6,800 nucleotides of DNA, taken from Deltaproteobacteria bacterium (lineage in GTDB: Bacteria > JAMCPX01). Numbering within the stretch: the first letter of the stretch is position 1; each line of letters begins with the position of its first letter. The notes beneath the pieces were generated by a model. That model had not been told where the DNA came from and searched no databases. It saw only the letters and a list, made by a program, of their open reading frames with translations. Below are positions 1-6,568 of this stretch, piece by piece. The stretch is from contig JAMDCL010000146.1 of assembly GCA_023489065.1 (NCBI GenBank), positions 4,673 through 11,472 on the forward strand, in the 5' to 3' direction. The translations under genes and the position numbers were made by a program.

Positions 1-2
1 AA

Positions 3-56
3 TGGGACAAAAAGGGTGATTTCTTTTATCTGGCACCTAAGGGAGAAGAGGCATGA
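3..56 (+). CDS. possible C-terminal end of an upstream gene (partial)
   Basis: Reading from base 3, an open frame runs off the left edge and ends at a TGA at 54-56, giving 17 residues (WDKKGDFFYLAPKGEEA). The mix of charged and aromatic residues looks like a real protein C-terminus, but 17 codons are too few to identify a family. The other two plus-strand frames in this stretch give a stop after five codons and a less protein-like string ending at 76-78. If real, this gene ends 34 nt before the HEAT-like gene and could be the first cistron of the same operon. This is inference from one short fragment. Confidence 0.35.
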   Translation, partial: WDKKGDFFYLAPKGEEA

Positions 57-90
57 GCAGAATGTCCTTAAAAACTAATCTAGATATAAT

Positions 91-279
91 ATGAAACCGA
101 CCATCGAAGAGTTGAATGAAAAGCTGAAAAAGGCGAATAAATTACTGACAGAGTCTGCTGAGCTTATCCAGGATTTAAACTTTACAAAAGAGACCAATCT
201 TCAGAAGATTGCGGACGCGGCACACCTAATTAATCAAATTATTAATGATATTTCCAAAGATTATCCCGAGTTTAGACCC
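91..279 (+). repeat. 5' module, upstream copy (pairs with 3932-4120)
   Basis: This is the first 63 codons of the HEAT-like gene, duplicated at the start of the 77-aa gene about 3.84 kb downstream in the same orientation. Similarity is strongest over the first 36 bases (32/36 identical) and stays about 70% over 129 bases, then fades. It is a diverged coding duplication, not a mobile-element repeat; no flanking inverted repeats were seen. Confidence 0.75.
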
Positions 280-1188
280 GGCCCATTCACATATACCGAA
301 AGAGATAGGGAATTAAGCTATTTCACATATATTCATAGAAGGGGAATAGTACATACACAGCATGGATTTACATTTTCTCCGGAAGGTTTGTCTATTACTG
401 ATTTAAAATGGGTGATAAAATATGAAGATTCGCCCGCATTTGCACGCGAAGCAGCAATAAAACTCTATGAGTTGGGACAAAAGGATTATGCGATGGATTT
501 TCTTATCAAGCAGATGAATCAGTATAAAGATCCAAAAACTCATAAAAATATCATAAGAGAAACTTGTCCGCATACGGCAAAAGCCTTGGGCGAATTGGGG
601 GACAAACGTGCTATTGAGCCGCTCTTGGAAGCACTCGGAAAGCTTGGTTATGAAGCAGCGTATGGGTTGGCCAAGATAGATGGTCCTGATGTAGAACAGC
701 GATTATTAAAATTAGCGGAATCAGATGATACGAAAGGCATTTATGCCGCCGTAGCATTAGGATACATGAAAAACAAGTTCATAGTCCCAAGACTCATTGA
801 TATTTTAGATCACGCAGATGAATACAAACAAAAGATAAAAGATATGTGGATAAATTTCATAAAGCTTTATATTAAACCAATACTCGGCACCTACAAGGAC
901 AATGAAGAAGCTGAAAAAGCCTTTTTAAAATATCTCACGGATAGTGATATCAGCTATATCTTGTTTCTATATTTACACCAAGAACAATATAATAAACATG
1001 AGCTAGAATGGGAAATTGTTACTAAATACAAATGGACTGATTACCTAACTACTGATGAAGAAATATATGCTATTCGTTATGGGGATGCATTAGAAAAAGA
1101 TATGAAATTATTAAGAGATAAAATAATTAGACAAATCAGAGAGAATTTGCCTTCAATAAAATCTGAAACTAATCAAGAAAATGGATGA
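91..1188 (+). CDS. HEAT-like repeat protein with a conserved N-terminal helical module
   Basis: 365 residues, function unknown. Residues 1-63 form a charged, amphipathic helical module rich in Leu, Lys and Glu; a separate 77-aa gene at 3932 encodes a relative of it (38 of 63 residues identical). Residues 64-100 are a linker rich in aromatic residues. Residues 104-240 look like HEAT/PBS-lyase-type helical hairpins, clearest at 161-181 (TAKALGELGDKRAIEPLLEA), then about 186-207 and 217-239. The rest is alpha-helical and highly charged, without a recognised motif. HEAT arrays normally bind proteins or nucleic acids; no catalytic residues, signal peptide or membrane segment are visible, so a cytoplasmic adaptor role is inferred. 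The ATG at 91 is chosen because the same MKPTIEELNEKL start recurs in the 77-aa paralogue, although no good Shine-Dalgarno precedes it. The last 8 nt overlap the next gene. The HEAT call is moderately sure; the biological role is unknown. Confidence 0.82.
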   Translation: MKPTIEELNEKLKKANKLLTESAELIQDLNFTKETNLQKIADAAHLINQIINDISKDYPEFRPGPFTYTERDRELSYFTYIHRRGIVHTQHGFTFSPEGLSITDLKWVIKYEDSPAFAREAAIKLYELGQKDYAMDFLIKQMNQYKDPKTHKNIIRETCPHTAKALGELGDKRAIEPLLEALGKLGYEAAYGLAKIDGPDVEQRLLKLAESDDTKGIYAAVALGYMKNKFIVPRLIDILDHADEYKQKIKDMWINFIKLYIKPILGTYKDNEEAEKAFLKYLTDSDISYILFLYLHQEQYNKHELEWEIVTKYKWTDYLTTDEEIYAIRYGDALEKDMKLLRDKIIRQIRENLPSIKSETNQENG

Positions 1189-3919
1189 AAATTATCAGAA
1201 ATTAATAAAATCGTGGCCTGAGTTATCTAACAAATCGTTGGAAGAAGAAATTATTTTTGCAATCGAAGGTATACCCATGCAAGCTCTCCGAATAGATAAT
1301 TTTGTTTCAAATATCTACCCTTCCATTGAAGGGCCGGAACTCAGATCCCGTGTCGACGAAATACTTCTCAAGTTGGCATCAGCAGGACATTACAGGGTGG
1401 CGAATGTTTGCGCAAAACTACAGTTAAACGGAACCAAAGAAATTATTATAAGAAGCATAAAGAAAATCAATAATCTGAAATCTTTTAAAGACAATCAACA
1501 TATCACTTCGATAAATGACTCAATAAAAGAATTACAACTTAAAGATGCTGAAGGGTTCCTGATAAAAGAGTTGGAATGGATAAAAAAGAAATGGGTTGAG
1601 TTATCAGAAGAACAAAAGAAGCCTTCGCACACGATTAAAATAGATCAAGAATTCAGGAAACATTACGCCGTTTTTATTACTGCTCTCCCTGCTTTGGAAG
1701 TTCTTAACCCAGGACTAGCATCGCAGTATGAGAAAGAACTCCAATTGCCGTCTCCATACAATCAGAATCCGAGGCTTATTTGGGACAAAGATAAAATACC
1801 CAAATGGCGGGATATGAGTGACGACGAATTAGAAAAAGAAGTCGCAGGTCTTATTAAGAGCAAAGACGGAAGTGAAAGGTTTCGTAATTTATATATATAC
1901 CAGATAAAAAACGACAAACTAAAGGAAAGGGTAGCCAATGCTTTTTGGGAAACAATGAATGGCGAAGATTACGGTGCAAAAATTGACTACTTGTATGATG
2001 CTGTAATCTGCAAATTACCACAAGCCAAGGAACATTTAATGAGTTTTATTGCCAATAAACCGATCATAAAAGAAGAAACTGTTCTTTCATTGTTGAGTAA
2101 TGCGATAAGTGTTCTGAAAGCCAAAGAAGCGGCTGGCTTTCTTACCGCTCAAGTCGAGGATGTATTTACTGAACCGGAAGCAAAGGAAATGGGTATCGAG
2201 AAATATTTTTCGTACCATAAAGGAAAAGAGTCTGCGTTTTACGCATTGCAGGATATAAACCCTGAGATATTCATGGAATACAAAAAGAAAATTAGAGAAG
2301 ATACATTTAAAGGATGGAAAGCGCTCGACAGATCATCTTTAAAAACTCTGGTCAAAAATATTATATTGAATACCGCCAGTGAAGGAAGTGCACATTTCTA
2401 TCACTTTGTATCCGAATATTATAATTATATTACAGACGTTAAGCTCAAGGACAGAATTAACGATATTTTACTCGGACTGATTGATGATATGGATGGTGTT
2501 GGAGGGCAGGTCATTGAGCTATGTTTGGCATTACAATTATCAGGTATCGAAGAGAGGATATTGAATATAATAAACAATACAGACCGTATTTTCGAAGCTC
2601 TCGGAAAAGCCACTGAAAAAGATCGTTGGGCCATCAATATTATATATGTTTGTGCATTGGATCACGCAATAGAGAAACTAAATATAGTAGAAGCCAAAGA
2701 TTTTCTCATAAAACAGCTTTACCCGTTGAAAGGGCCCAAACCAATACCTCCCGAAACAAAAGAATATTATTTTTACCGCATGTGTACATTATCGGCTTTA
2801 AGGTCCCTGGAACAAATAAATCCCGACTTGGCGCAGCAATACGATCTTAATAAAACAGAATTTCAAAAACAGTTACTAAAAATCGATACACCCCCCAAAA
2901 GAGTGAATCTTTTACAGAGCGCAGAAAACTTCCTTTTTCTTGATATGGGAACAGACATTAAAGTAGTAGATATTGCAGACCAGACCCAGCCTCGAATGCT
3001 GGGAACATTCCTTTTACCAGAAGATCGCTATGATAAGCCCCTTATTTGTAATTATAAAGACTGGGTCTTTTTTAATGTAGGCTATCAGGGGGTCTTCTCT
3101 GTAAATAAAAATACTCTTTCTCCAATACAAGCAACATCTGTCCCATGTCTTAAATTACAACATTTAAAAGATGATTTGTTTGTTGGAGCTACTGGAGGAG
3201 GAGGGGGCACAATATACCAGCTTACCTCTATGGGAGGATTAAATGTGGTAAGCGTGATTCCGCAAATAGTCACTGATTTCGTCCTACACGGAAACTACCT
3301 TTTTTGTGCATGTTTGACTTATGGCTTTAAAGTTTTTGATCTCTCAAATATAAATAAGCCCCAATTAATTTCAGACCCCTTAAGCAATTTTGTTTGTACA
3401 TCGCTTGGATCTTATAATGATAAAACAATTCTGGTGAAAAATGACATGGGTGAAATGTACCTTATGGATATTTCCAACCCTTTTATTCCCAAGGCGTTGT
3501 CGAGCATTAAGGGGCGATTCTTCCCAGGTAGAAGCTACTTTATTCATTATCCTTTTTTGATTGTGCGTATGTACGAGCCTAATCATATATTGAGGGTCTT
3601 TGACTGCTCTGAGATAAACAATCCCCGGACTGTTTTCACTTATCCGGCACAGCATCTGGAATATATAGTTCATAACAGACCATTTATTATCGGATGGGCA
3701 TGGAAGAAGTATTTATATAGCAATATTTCTAAGACACAAATAGCGTCGCAAGGTGTACCTTTTGAGATTTTGAAGCTATCACCGCAAGGGGAATTGAAGC
3801 AGGTAATCTCAATTGAAAATATGGACGATGTTTATACGGCTAATTTATCAGGAGATCATCTTTATATTGCGAAAACAGACGGAGTTTATTCTTTGGCTCT
3901 TAATGAAGGAATTATATAA
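1181..3919 (+). CDS. large protein: three alpha-helical repeat units fused to an LVIVD-type beta-propeller
   Basis: 912 residues, function unknown. Residues 17-560 hold three degenerate copies of a helical unit of about 185 residues. Each copy carries an (A/E)AxxFLxxxx(L/V)-like motif (121-131, 314-325, 503-513) and an AL..L..INP..x..Y motif (168-187, 352-371, 537-554). Each also has an L+.R(V/I)..(I/A)L-type helix (54-64, 247-256, 422-431). Residues about 575-912 change to beta-strand character with about eight strand-turn-strand repeats of 40-57 residues. Several end in the LVIVD signature, for example VVDIADQTQP (595), VFDLSNINKP (718), LMDISNPFIP (761) and VFDCSEINNP (806). LVIVD proteins are often exported, but no signal peptide is visible here. 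The start at 1181 overlaps the HEAT-like gene by 8 nt, suggesting translational coupling; only a weak AAGAAA precedes it. A binding scaffold is the reasonable inference; no enzymatic site is seen. Confidence 0.85.
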   Translation: MDENYQKLIKSWPELSNKSLEEEIIFAIEGIPMQALRIDNFVSNIYPSIEGPELRSRVDEILLKLASAGHYRVANVCAKLQLNGTKEIIIRSIKKINNLKSFKDNQHITSINDSIKELQLKDAEGFLIKELEWIKKKWVELSEEQKKPSHTIKIDQEFRKHYAVFITALPALEVLNPGLASQYEKELQLPSPYNQNPRLIWDKDKIPKWRDMSDDELEKEVAGLIKSKDGSERFRNLYIYQIKNDKLKERVANAFWETMNGEDYGAKIDYLYDAVICKLPQAKEHLMSFIANKPIIKEETVLSLLSNAISVLKAKEAAGFLTAQVEDVFTEPEAKEMGIEKYFSYHKGKESAFYALQDINPEIFMEYKKKIREDTFKGWKALDRSSLKTLVKNIILNTASEGSAHFYHFVSEYYNYITDVKLKDRINDILLGLIDDMDGVGGQVIELCLALQLSGIEERILNIINNTDRIFEALGKATEKDRWAINIIYVCALDHAIEKLNIVEAKDFLIKQLYPLKGPKPIPPETKEYYFYRMCTLSALRSLEQINPDLAQQYDLNKTEFQKQLLKIDTPPKRVNLLQSAENFLFLDMGTDIKVVDIADQTQPRMLGTFLLPEDRYDKPLICNYKDWVFFNVGYQGVFSVNKNTLSPIQATSVPCLKLQHLKDDLFVGATGGGGGTIYQLTSMGGLNVVSVIPQIVTDFVLHGNYLFCACLTYGFKVFDLSNINKPQLISDPLSNFVCTSLGSYNDKTILVKNDMGEMYLMDISNPFIPKALSSIKGRFFPGRSYFIHYPFLIVRMYEPNHILRVFDCSEINNPRTVFTYPAQHLEYIVHNRPFIIGWAWKKYLYSNISKTQIASQGVPFEILKLSPQGELKQVISIENMDDVYTANLSGDHLYIAKTDGVYSLALNEGII

Positions 3920-3931
3920 TAAAGCAAGCCT

Positions 3932-4120
3932 ATGAAGCCGACTATCGAAGAGTTGAATGAAAAACTTACCCGCGCGTCGAAGCTGCTGAATGAGTCTGCT
4001 ACGCTCATAAGAGATTTGGATTTTTACAAAGAAACCAATATCCGGAAGATTGGCGAGGCATTGGTCATTATTTTTGATGTCACTCATCAGATTTATAAAG
4101 ACCACCCTGAGCTTGCACCC
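3932..4120 (+). repeat. 5' module, downstream copy (pairs with 91-279)
   Basis: This is the downstream member of the pair, forming nearly all of the 77-aa gene. The copies differ by both silent and replacement changes and align without gaps, so they diverged by point substitution. The two copies bracket the rest of the block, a layout in which recombination could delete or swap the material between them; that consequence is inference. Confidence 0.75.
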
Positions 4121-4165
4121 GAGTTTTTAAAAGATATTTATATAAACAAGAAATATAAAGAATGA
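3932..4165 (+). CDS. 77-aa protein, stand-alone copy of the HEAT-like protein's N-terminal module
   Basis: This small charged, all-helical protein has no recognised family. Its first 12 residues (MKPTIEELNEKL) match the 365-aa protein exactly, and 38 of the first 63 positions are identical without gaps. At DNA level I count 91 of 129 identical bases over the first 43 codons. Four silent changes fall in the 12 invariant codons, which suggests selection on the protein rather than a recent copy. Residues about 3-29 and 33-57 read as two amphipathic helices, compatible with a helical hairpin or coiled-coil oligomerisation unit. Similarity stops near residue 63, where the longer protein runs into its HEAT region. 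The gene lies 12 nt after the 912-aa gene, lacks a clear Shine-Dalgarno, and ends in tandem stops (TGATAA). It could be a partner that pairs with the homologous module, or a truncated duplicate. Confidence 0.75.
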   Translation: MKPTIEELNEKLTRASKLLNESATLIRDLDFYKETNIRKIGEALVIIFDVTHQIYKDHPELAPEFLKDIYINKKYKE

Positions 4166-4317
4166 TAATTCACGGGCTATGACATTTTATAATCCAGAAT
4201 AGCATTCAGGGAAGATCTATAGGTGAAACGTAAGGTCCTATCACGTATTATCGATAGCAAAGATGCAGTAGGTATGCTATAGCCAATGATGAACGGTTGA
4301 AACATTATTCTATTTTT

Positions 4318-4323
4318 AGGAGG
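4318..4323 (+). promoter_or_regulatory. Shine-Dalgarno of the zinc-ribbon gene
   Basis: AGGAGG lies 8 nt before the ATG at 4332 and fixes that start. It is a strong site, in contrast to the three upstream genes of the HEAT/propeller block, none of which has a comparable one. Confidence 0.85.
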
Positions 4324-4331
4324 ATATATTT

Positions 4332-5384
4332 ATGCACTGTATGAACTGTAAGCAGGAGATGACCAATTACGTTATCCACACACCGCTCCACCATGTCTCC
4401 TATAACGTTTGCGAGCATTGCGGAAGCCTTTGGCTGGACAAAGGGGTTCTCAATAAACTTGCTCCTACCGGCAGTGGTGACATCGAATTCTGTTCCCAGG
4501 ACGTTGTCGCCGGGGAAGGGGAAAAGCCCAAAAAGTGTCCCCGGTGCACTGATGAGACTATGGATAAAGTCAGATTCATCGGCAATGATGAGATCATTCT
4601 GGAGCGCTGTAAAAATTGTGAAGGTTTTTGGCTGGATGGCGGCCAGCTCGATAAAATTGACGAACATATGGAGTACCTTATGCATGCCAGGAAAACGGGT
4701 TTTTCCGAATTTATGACAGAAACGCACCTTCCATTCTGGGTCAAGCGCACCAGCCGCCCCAGTGATGACATCGATAAGGTGCCCGTCATGCCTATCAAAG
4801 GGGCAAAAGTTCAAACTCAGACGCAGGATATGTGTCCCGTCTGTCACATCAACCTGGACCTTTATTCCGATTTTCATATCGGTTTCGAAGGTTGTCCCAA
4901 ATGCCGGGGCATGTGGGTGGACGAGGAGAAGATCAAACAGCTTAAGAGCAAGGTTGAAGATGGTGATGTACGGTGGATGGATGACGAATTGGAAGCAATT
5001 GAAAAGACTAAAGCAATGGCATCGGACCGTTTATGCCCGAAATGTAACGGGACAAAGCTGCTGAGCACAAAGTTCGGTCATTCAAACCTGATTATTGACT
5101 GGTGCCCGTCATGCCACGGTATCTGGCTGGACAGGGATGAGTTTTTGAACATGATCAAATATCTCGATGATGAAGAGAATCACATGACTACGGACGAGAT
5201 GCGGCATGAAGAAGGTGAAGAGATTAAAAAAATCTGGACGGGGCATGAGCATAAATTAACGGAAATAGTCGACGCATGGAAGGCCCATAAAGCTTTGTCC
5301 TTAATCAATCTTTGGGAGAACCACCCGGAGATGGCAAGATTTCTTTTAAAAGCCGGTGAACAATCACAAAAATCAGGTTTTTAG
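4332..5384 (+). CDS. protein with four TFIIB-type zinc ribbons
   Basis: 350 residues with four CxxC...CxxC zinc ribbons of the zf-TFIIB type. The cysteine pairs are C3/C6 with C27/C30, C69/C72 with C93/C96, C168/C171 with C188/C191, and C235/C238 with C258/C261. Each second knuckle is followed by the family hallmark Gly-x-(L/F/M/I)-Trp-(L/V)-Asp: GSLWLD, EGFWLD, RGMWVD and HGIWLD. All 16 ligand cysteines are present, so four Zn sites are expected. The ribbons are separated by short charged linkers, with a longer one at 110-165, and the tail (280-350) is helical and acidic. Such ribbons mediate nucleic-acid or protein contacts; single- and double-ribbon bacterial proteins of this type are mostly uncharacterised, so no pathway is assigned. 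It is soluble, with no signal peptide. Its last 29 nt overlap the reductase gene, indicating an operon. The domain call is firm; the function is not known. Confidence 0.92.
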   Translation: MHCMNCKQEMTNYVIHTPLHHVSYNVCEHCGSLWLDKGVLNKLAPTGSGDIEFCSQDVVAGEGEKPKKCPRCTDETMDKVRFIGNDEIILERCKNCEGFWLDGGQLDKIDEHMEYLMHARKTGFSEFMTETHLPFWVKRTSRPSDDIDKVPVMPIKGAKVQTQTQDMCPVCHINLDLYSDFHIGFEGCPKCRGMWVDEEKIKQLKSKVEDGDVRWMDDELEAIEKTKAMASDRLCPKCNGTKLLSTKFGHSNLIIDWCPSCHGIWLDRDEFLNMIKYLDDEENHMTTDEMRHEEGEEIKKIWTGHEHKLTEIVDAWKAHKALSLINLWENHPEMARFLLKAGEQSQKSGF

Positions 5385-6357
5385 TGCCGGTGTTTTCCCT
5401 AATTTAATCCCGCTCGGTACGACGGGGGTAATGGTTTCACGGATCGGGATAGGGACGCTGACGTGGGGGGATCCGGTGGAGAGCAGGGCACTGTCGTCCC
5501 CGCGCTTTGCTTACGGACCTGCGGGCGCAGAAAATGACCAGAAGGATGCCCTCGAGGTATGCCTGCAATCGGGCATCAACTTCATCGATACTGCCGCCAT
5601 GTACGGGCTCGGAGCATCCGAGCGCATGATCGGCAAGCTTACCAAGGGTAGGAATGTTGTCATAGCAACGAAATTTCCCAAGCATTTCATCATCACGTTT
5701 ACCCACAGCCTGCCCGATGATCTTGCAGAAAGCCTGAAAAGACTCGGTAGAACAACGGTTGACCTCTACCAGGTGCATTATCCGTTTCCGTGGCTCTCCA
5801 TTCCCGGCACGATGAGACTGATGGCTGATGCAGTCGAAAAGGGCAGGATCAGGGCGGTCGGTGTCAGCAACTTTTCCGCACGGCAGATGCTCCTGGCACA
5901 TAAGATTCTATCGCAGTACGGGATACCGCTTGCCTCCAATCAGGTGCAATATTCGCTCCTTCACCGCAGACCTGAGACCGACGGTGTACTCGATGCATGC
6001 AGGGAACTGGGTATCACGCTGATCGCCTATATGCCGCTTTCCATGGGTGCGCTGACCGGTAAGTATGACGAAAAGAATAAGCCAGAAGGCTTGCGCAAGT
6101 ACCTGGGGTTTTACCGGGGAAGGAAATTCCAAAAGGTATTACAACTGGTAAGCCTGCTTAGAAAGATAGGGGAAAAGTATTCCAAAAGTCCGGGACAGGT
6201 CGCCCTTCGGTGGCTCATGGAGCAGGAAGGTGTCATACCTATACCCGGCGTGCGCAACGGAAGACAAGCAGCGCACAATGCAGGTACGCTTTCATTTACC
6301 CTGAATAGGACGGACCTAGAGGCTATTGACAAAGCCTCTTTGCTATGGCGGAGGTGA
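5356..6357 (+). CDS. aldo/keto reductase
   Basis: A 333-residue NAD(P)H-dependent oxidoreductase of the aldo/keto reductase superfamily, expected to be a cytoplasmic (alpha/beta)8 barrel that reduces aldehydes or ketones. The catalytic tetrad is complete: Asp78 and Tyr83 (FIDTAAMYG), Lys106 (ATKFPK) and His141 (DLYQVHYP). Other family marks are RIGIGTLTWGD (29-39), VGVSNFSA (168-175), ASNQVQYSLL (193-202) and the cofactor phosphate-binding stretch IPIPGVRNGRQA (294-305). The SNQVQYSLLHR..E..GV, LIAYMPLSMGALTGKY and WGD features resemble the plant/cyanobacterial branch that includes chloroplast At1g06690-type reductases; the substrate cannot be told. The start is GTG at 5356, because an in-frame TAA lies at 5347-5349 and the next ATG (5431) would remove the first barrel strand. 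There is no clear Shine-Dalgarno and the gene overlaps the zinc-ribbon gene by 29 nt, so translation is probably coupled. The first 15 or so residues are not typical of the family. Confidence 0.95.
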   Translation: MNNHKNQVFSAGVFPNLIPLGTTGVMVSRIGIGTLTWGDPVESRALSSPRFAYGPAGAENDQKDALEVCLQSGINFIDTAAMYGLGASERMIGKLTKGRNVVIATKFPKHFIITFTHSLPDDLAESLKRLGRTTVDLYQVHYPFPWLSIPGTMRLMADAVEKGRIRAVGVSNFSARQMLLAHKILSQYGIPLASNQVQYSLLHRRPETDGVLDACRELGITLIAYMPLSMGALTGKYDEKNKPEGLRKYLGFYRGRKFQKVLQLVSLLRKIGEKYSKSPGQVALRWLMEQEGVIPIPGVRNGRQAAHNAGTLSFTLNRTDLEAIDKASLLWRR

Positions 6358-6363
6358 TGGTAA

Positions 6364-6402
6364 GCATGCCTGCTCGTGTTAGAAACACAAGCTCGCTCAT
6401 GC
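6364..6402 (+). terminator. imperfect hairpin after the reductase gene, possible terminator
   Basis: GCTCGTGTT (6372-6380) and AACACAAGC (6384-6392) pair with one mismatch around a three-base AGA loop. An outer pair, GCATG (6364-6368) with CATGC (6398-6402), extends the stem across an internal loop. The structure begins 7 nt after the reductase stop codon. No T-run follows, so it is not a canonical intrinsic terminator; it may protect the 3' end of the mRNA or act as a weak terminator. Confidence 0.4.
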
Positions 6403-6472
6403 ATGAGTTACTATAGACTAAAATCTCGACAACATCGATATGCTGTTTAGGTGATCTCTGTACTTGTTTGTT

Positions 6473-6499
6473 TTGACAGTTGCAGGGGCTTATTATAAA
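6473..6499 (+). promoter_or_regulatory. candidate sigma-70 promoter for the lipoprotein-like gene
   Basis: A perfect -35 (TTGACA, 6473-6478) is followed by TATAAA (6494-6499) with a 15-nt spacer; TAAATT at 6496-6501 gives 17 nt but matches less well. A perfect TATAAT also occurs at 6507-6512, too far from this -35. The stretch lies 70-96 nt before the ATG at 6569 in otherwise AT-rich intergenic DNA, the expected place for a new transcription unit. The short spacer lowers certainty. Confidence 0.5.
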
Positions 6500-6557
6500 T
6501 TAGCATTATAATACAATCTATTCATTTATTCCTCGCTTTACATGAGCATTTGCCCAA

Positions 6558-6564
6558 AAGGAGG
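6558..6564 (+). promoter_or_regulatory. Shine-Dalgarno of the lipoprotein-like gene
   Basis: AAGGAGG ends 4 nt before the ATG at 6569. It is a full-strength site that supports the start of a gene too truncated by the window edge to be judged on length. Confidence 0.85.
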
Positions 6565-6568
6565 AAAT

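Noticed and set aside
85..90. Perfect TATAAT directly before the ATG of the HEAT-like gene
   Set aside because: As a -10 element it would place the transcript start inside the coding region, and no TTGACA-like hexamer lies 16-18 nt upstream; a chance match in AT-rich DNA is more likely.
3932..4165. 77-aa gene as a toxin-antitoxin component
   Set aside because: The size fits, but there is no known toxin or antitoxin motif and no partner of the right size; its clear relationship is to the N-terminus of the 365-aa protein.
4188..4193. TATAAT in the gap before the zinc-ribbon gene, as a promoter
   Set aside because: The hexamers at the right distance upstream (ATAATT, GATAAT, TAATTC) do not resemble a -35 and there is no extended -10 TG. 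A promoter is expected somewhere in this gap, but this site is not convincing.
4276..4283. Palindrome GCTATAGC as an operator
   Set aside because: It is only 8 bp, unrepeated at operator-like spacing, and likely by chance in AT-rich intergenic DNA.
4305..4877. 190-codon open frame on the minus strand opposite the zinc-ribbon gene
   Set aside because: The plus strand encodes four intact zinc ribbons here; the minus-strand product has no recognisable motif and lacks neighbouring minus-strand genes, so it is a shadow frame.
5437..5901. 154-codon minus-strand open frame opposite the reductase
   Set aside because: It lies wholly within the strongly recognised reductase, and its translation has no family features.
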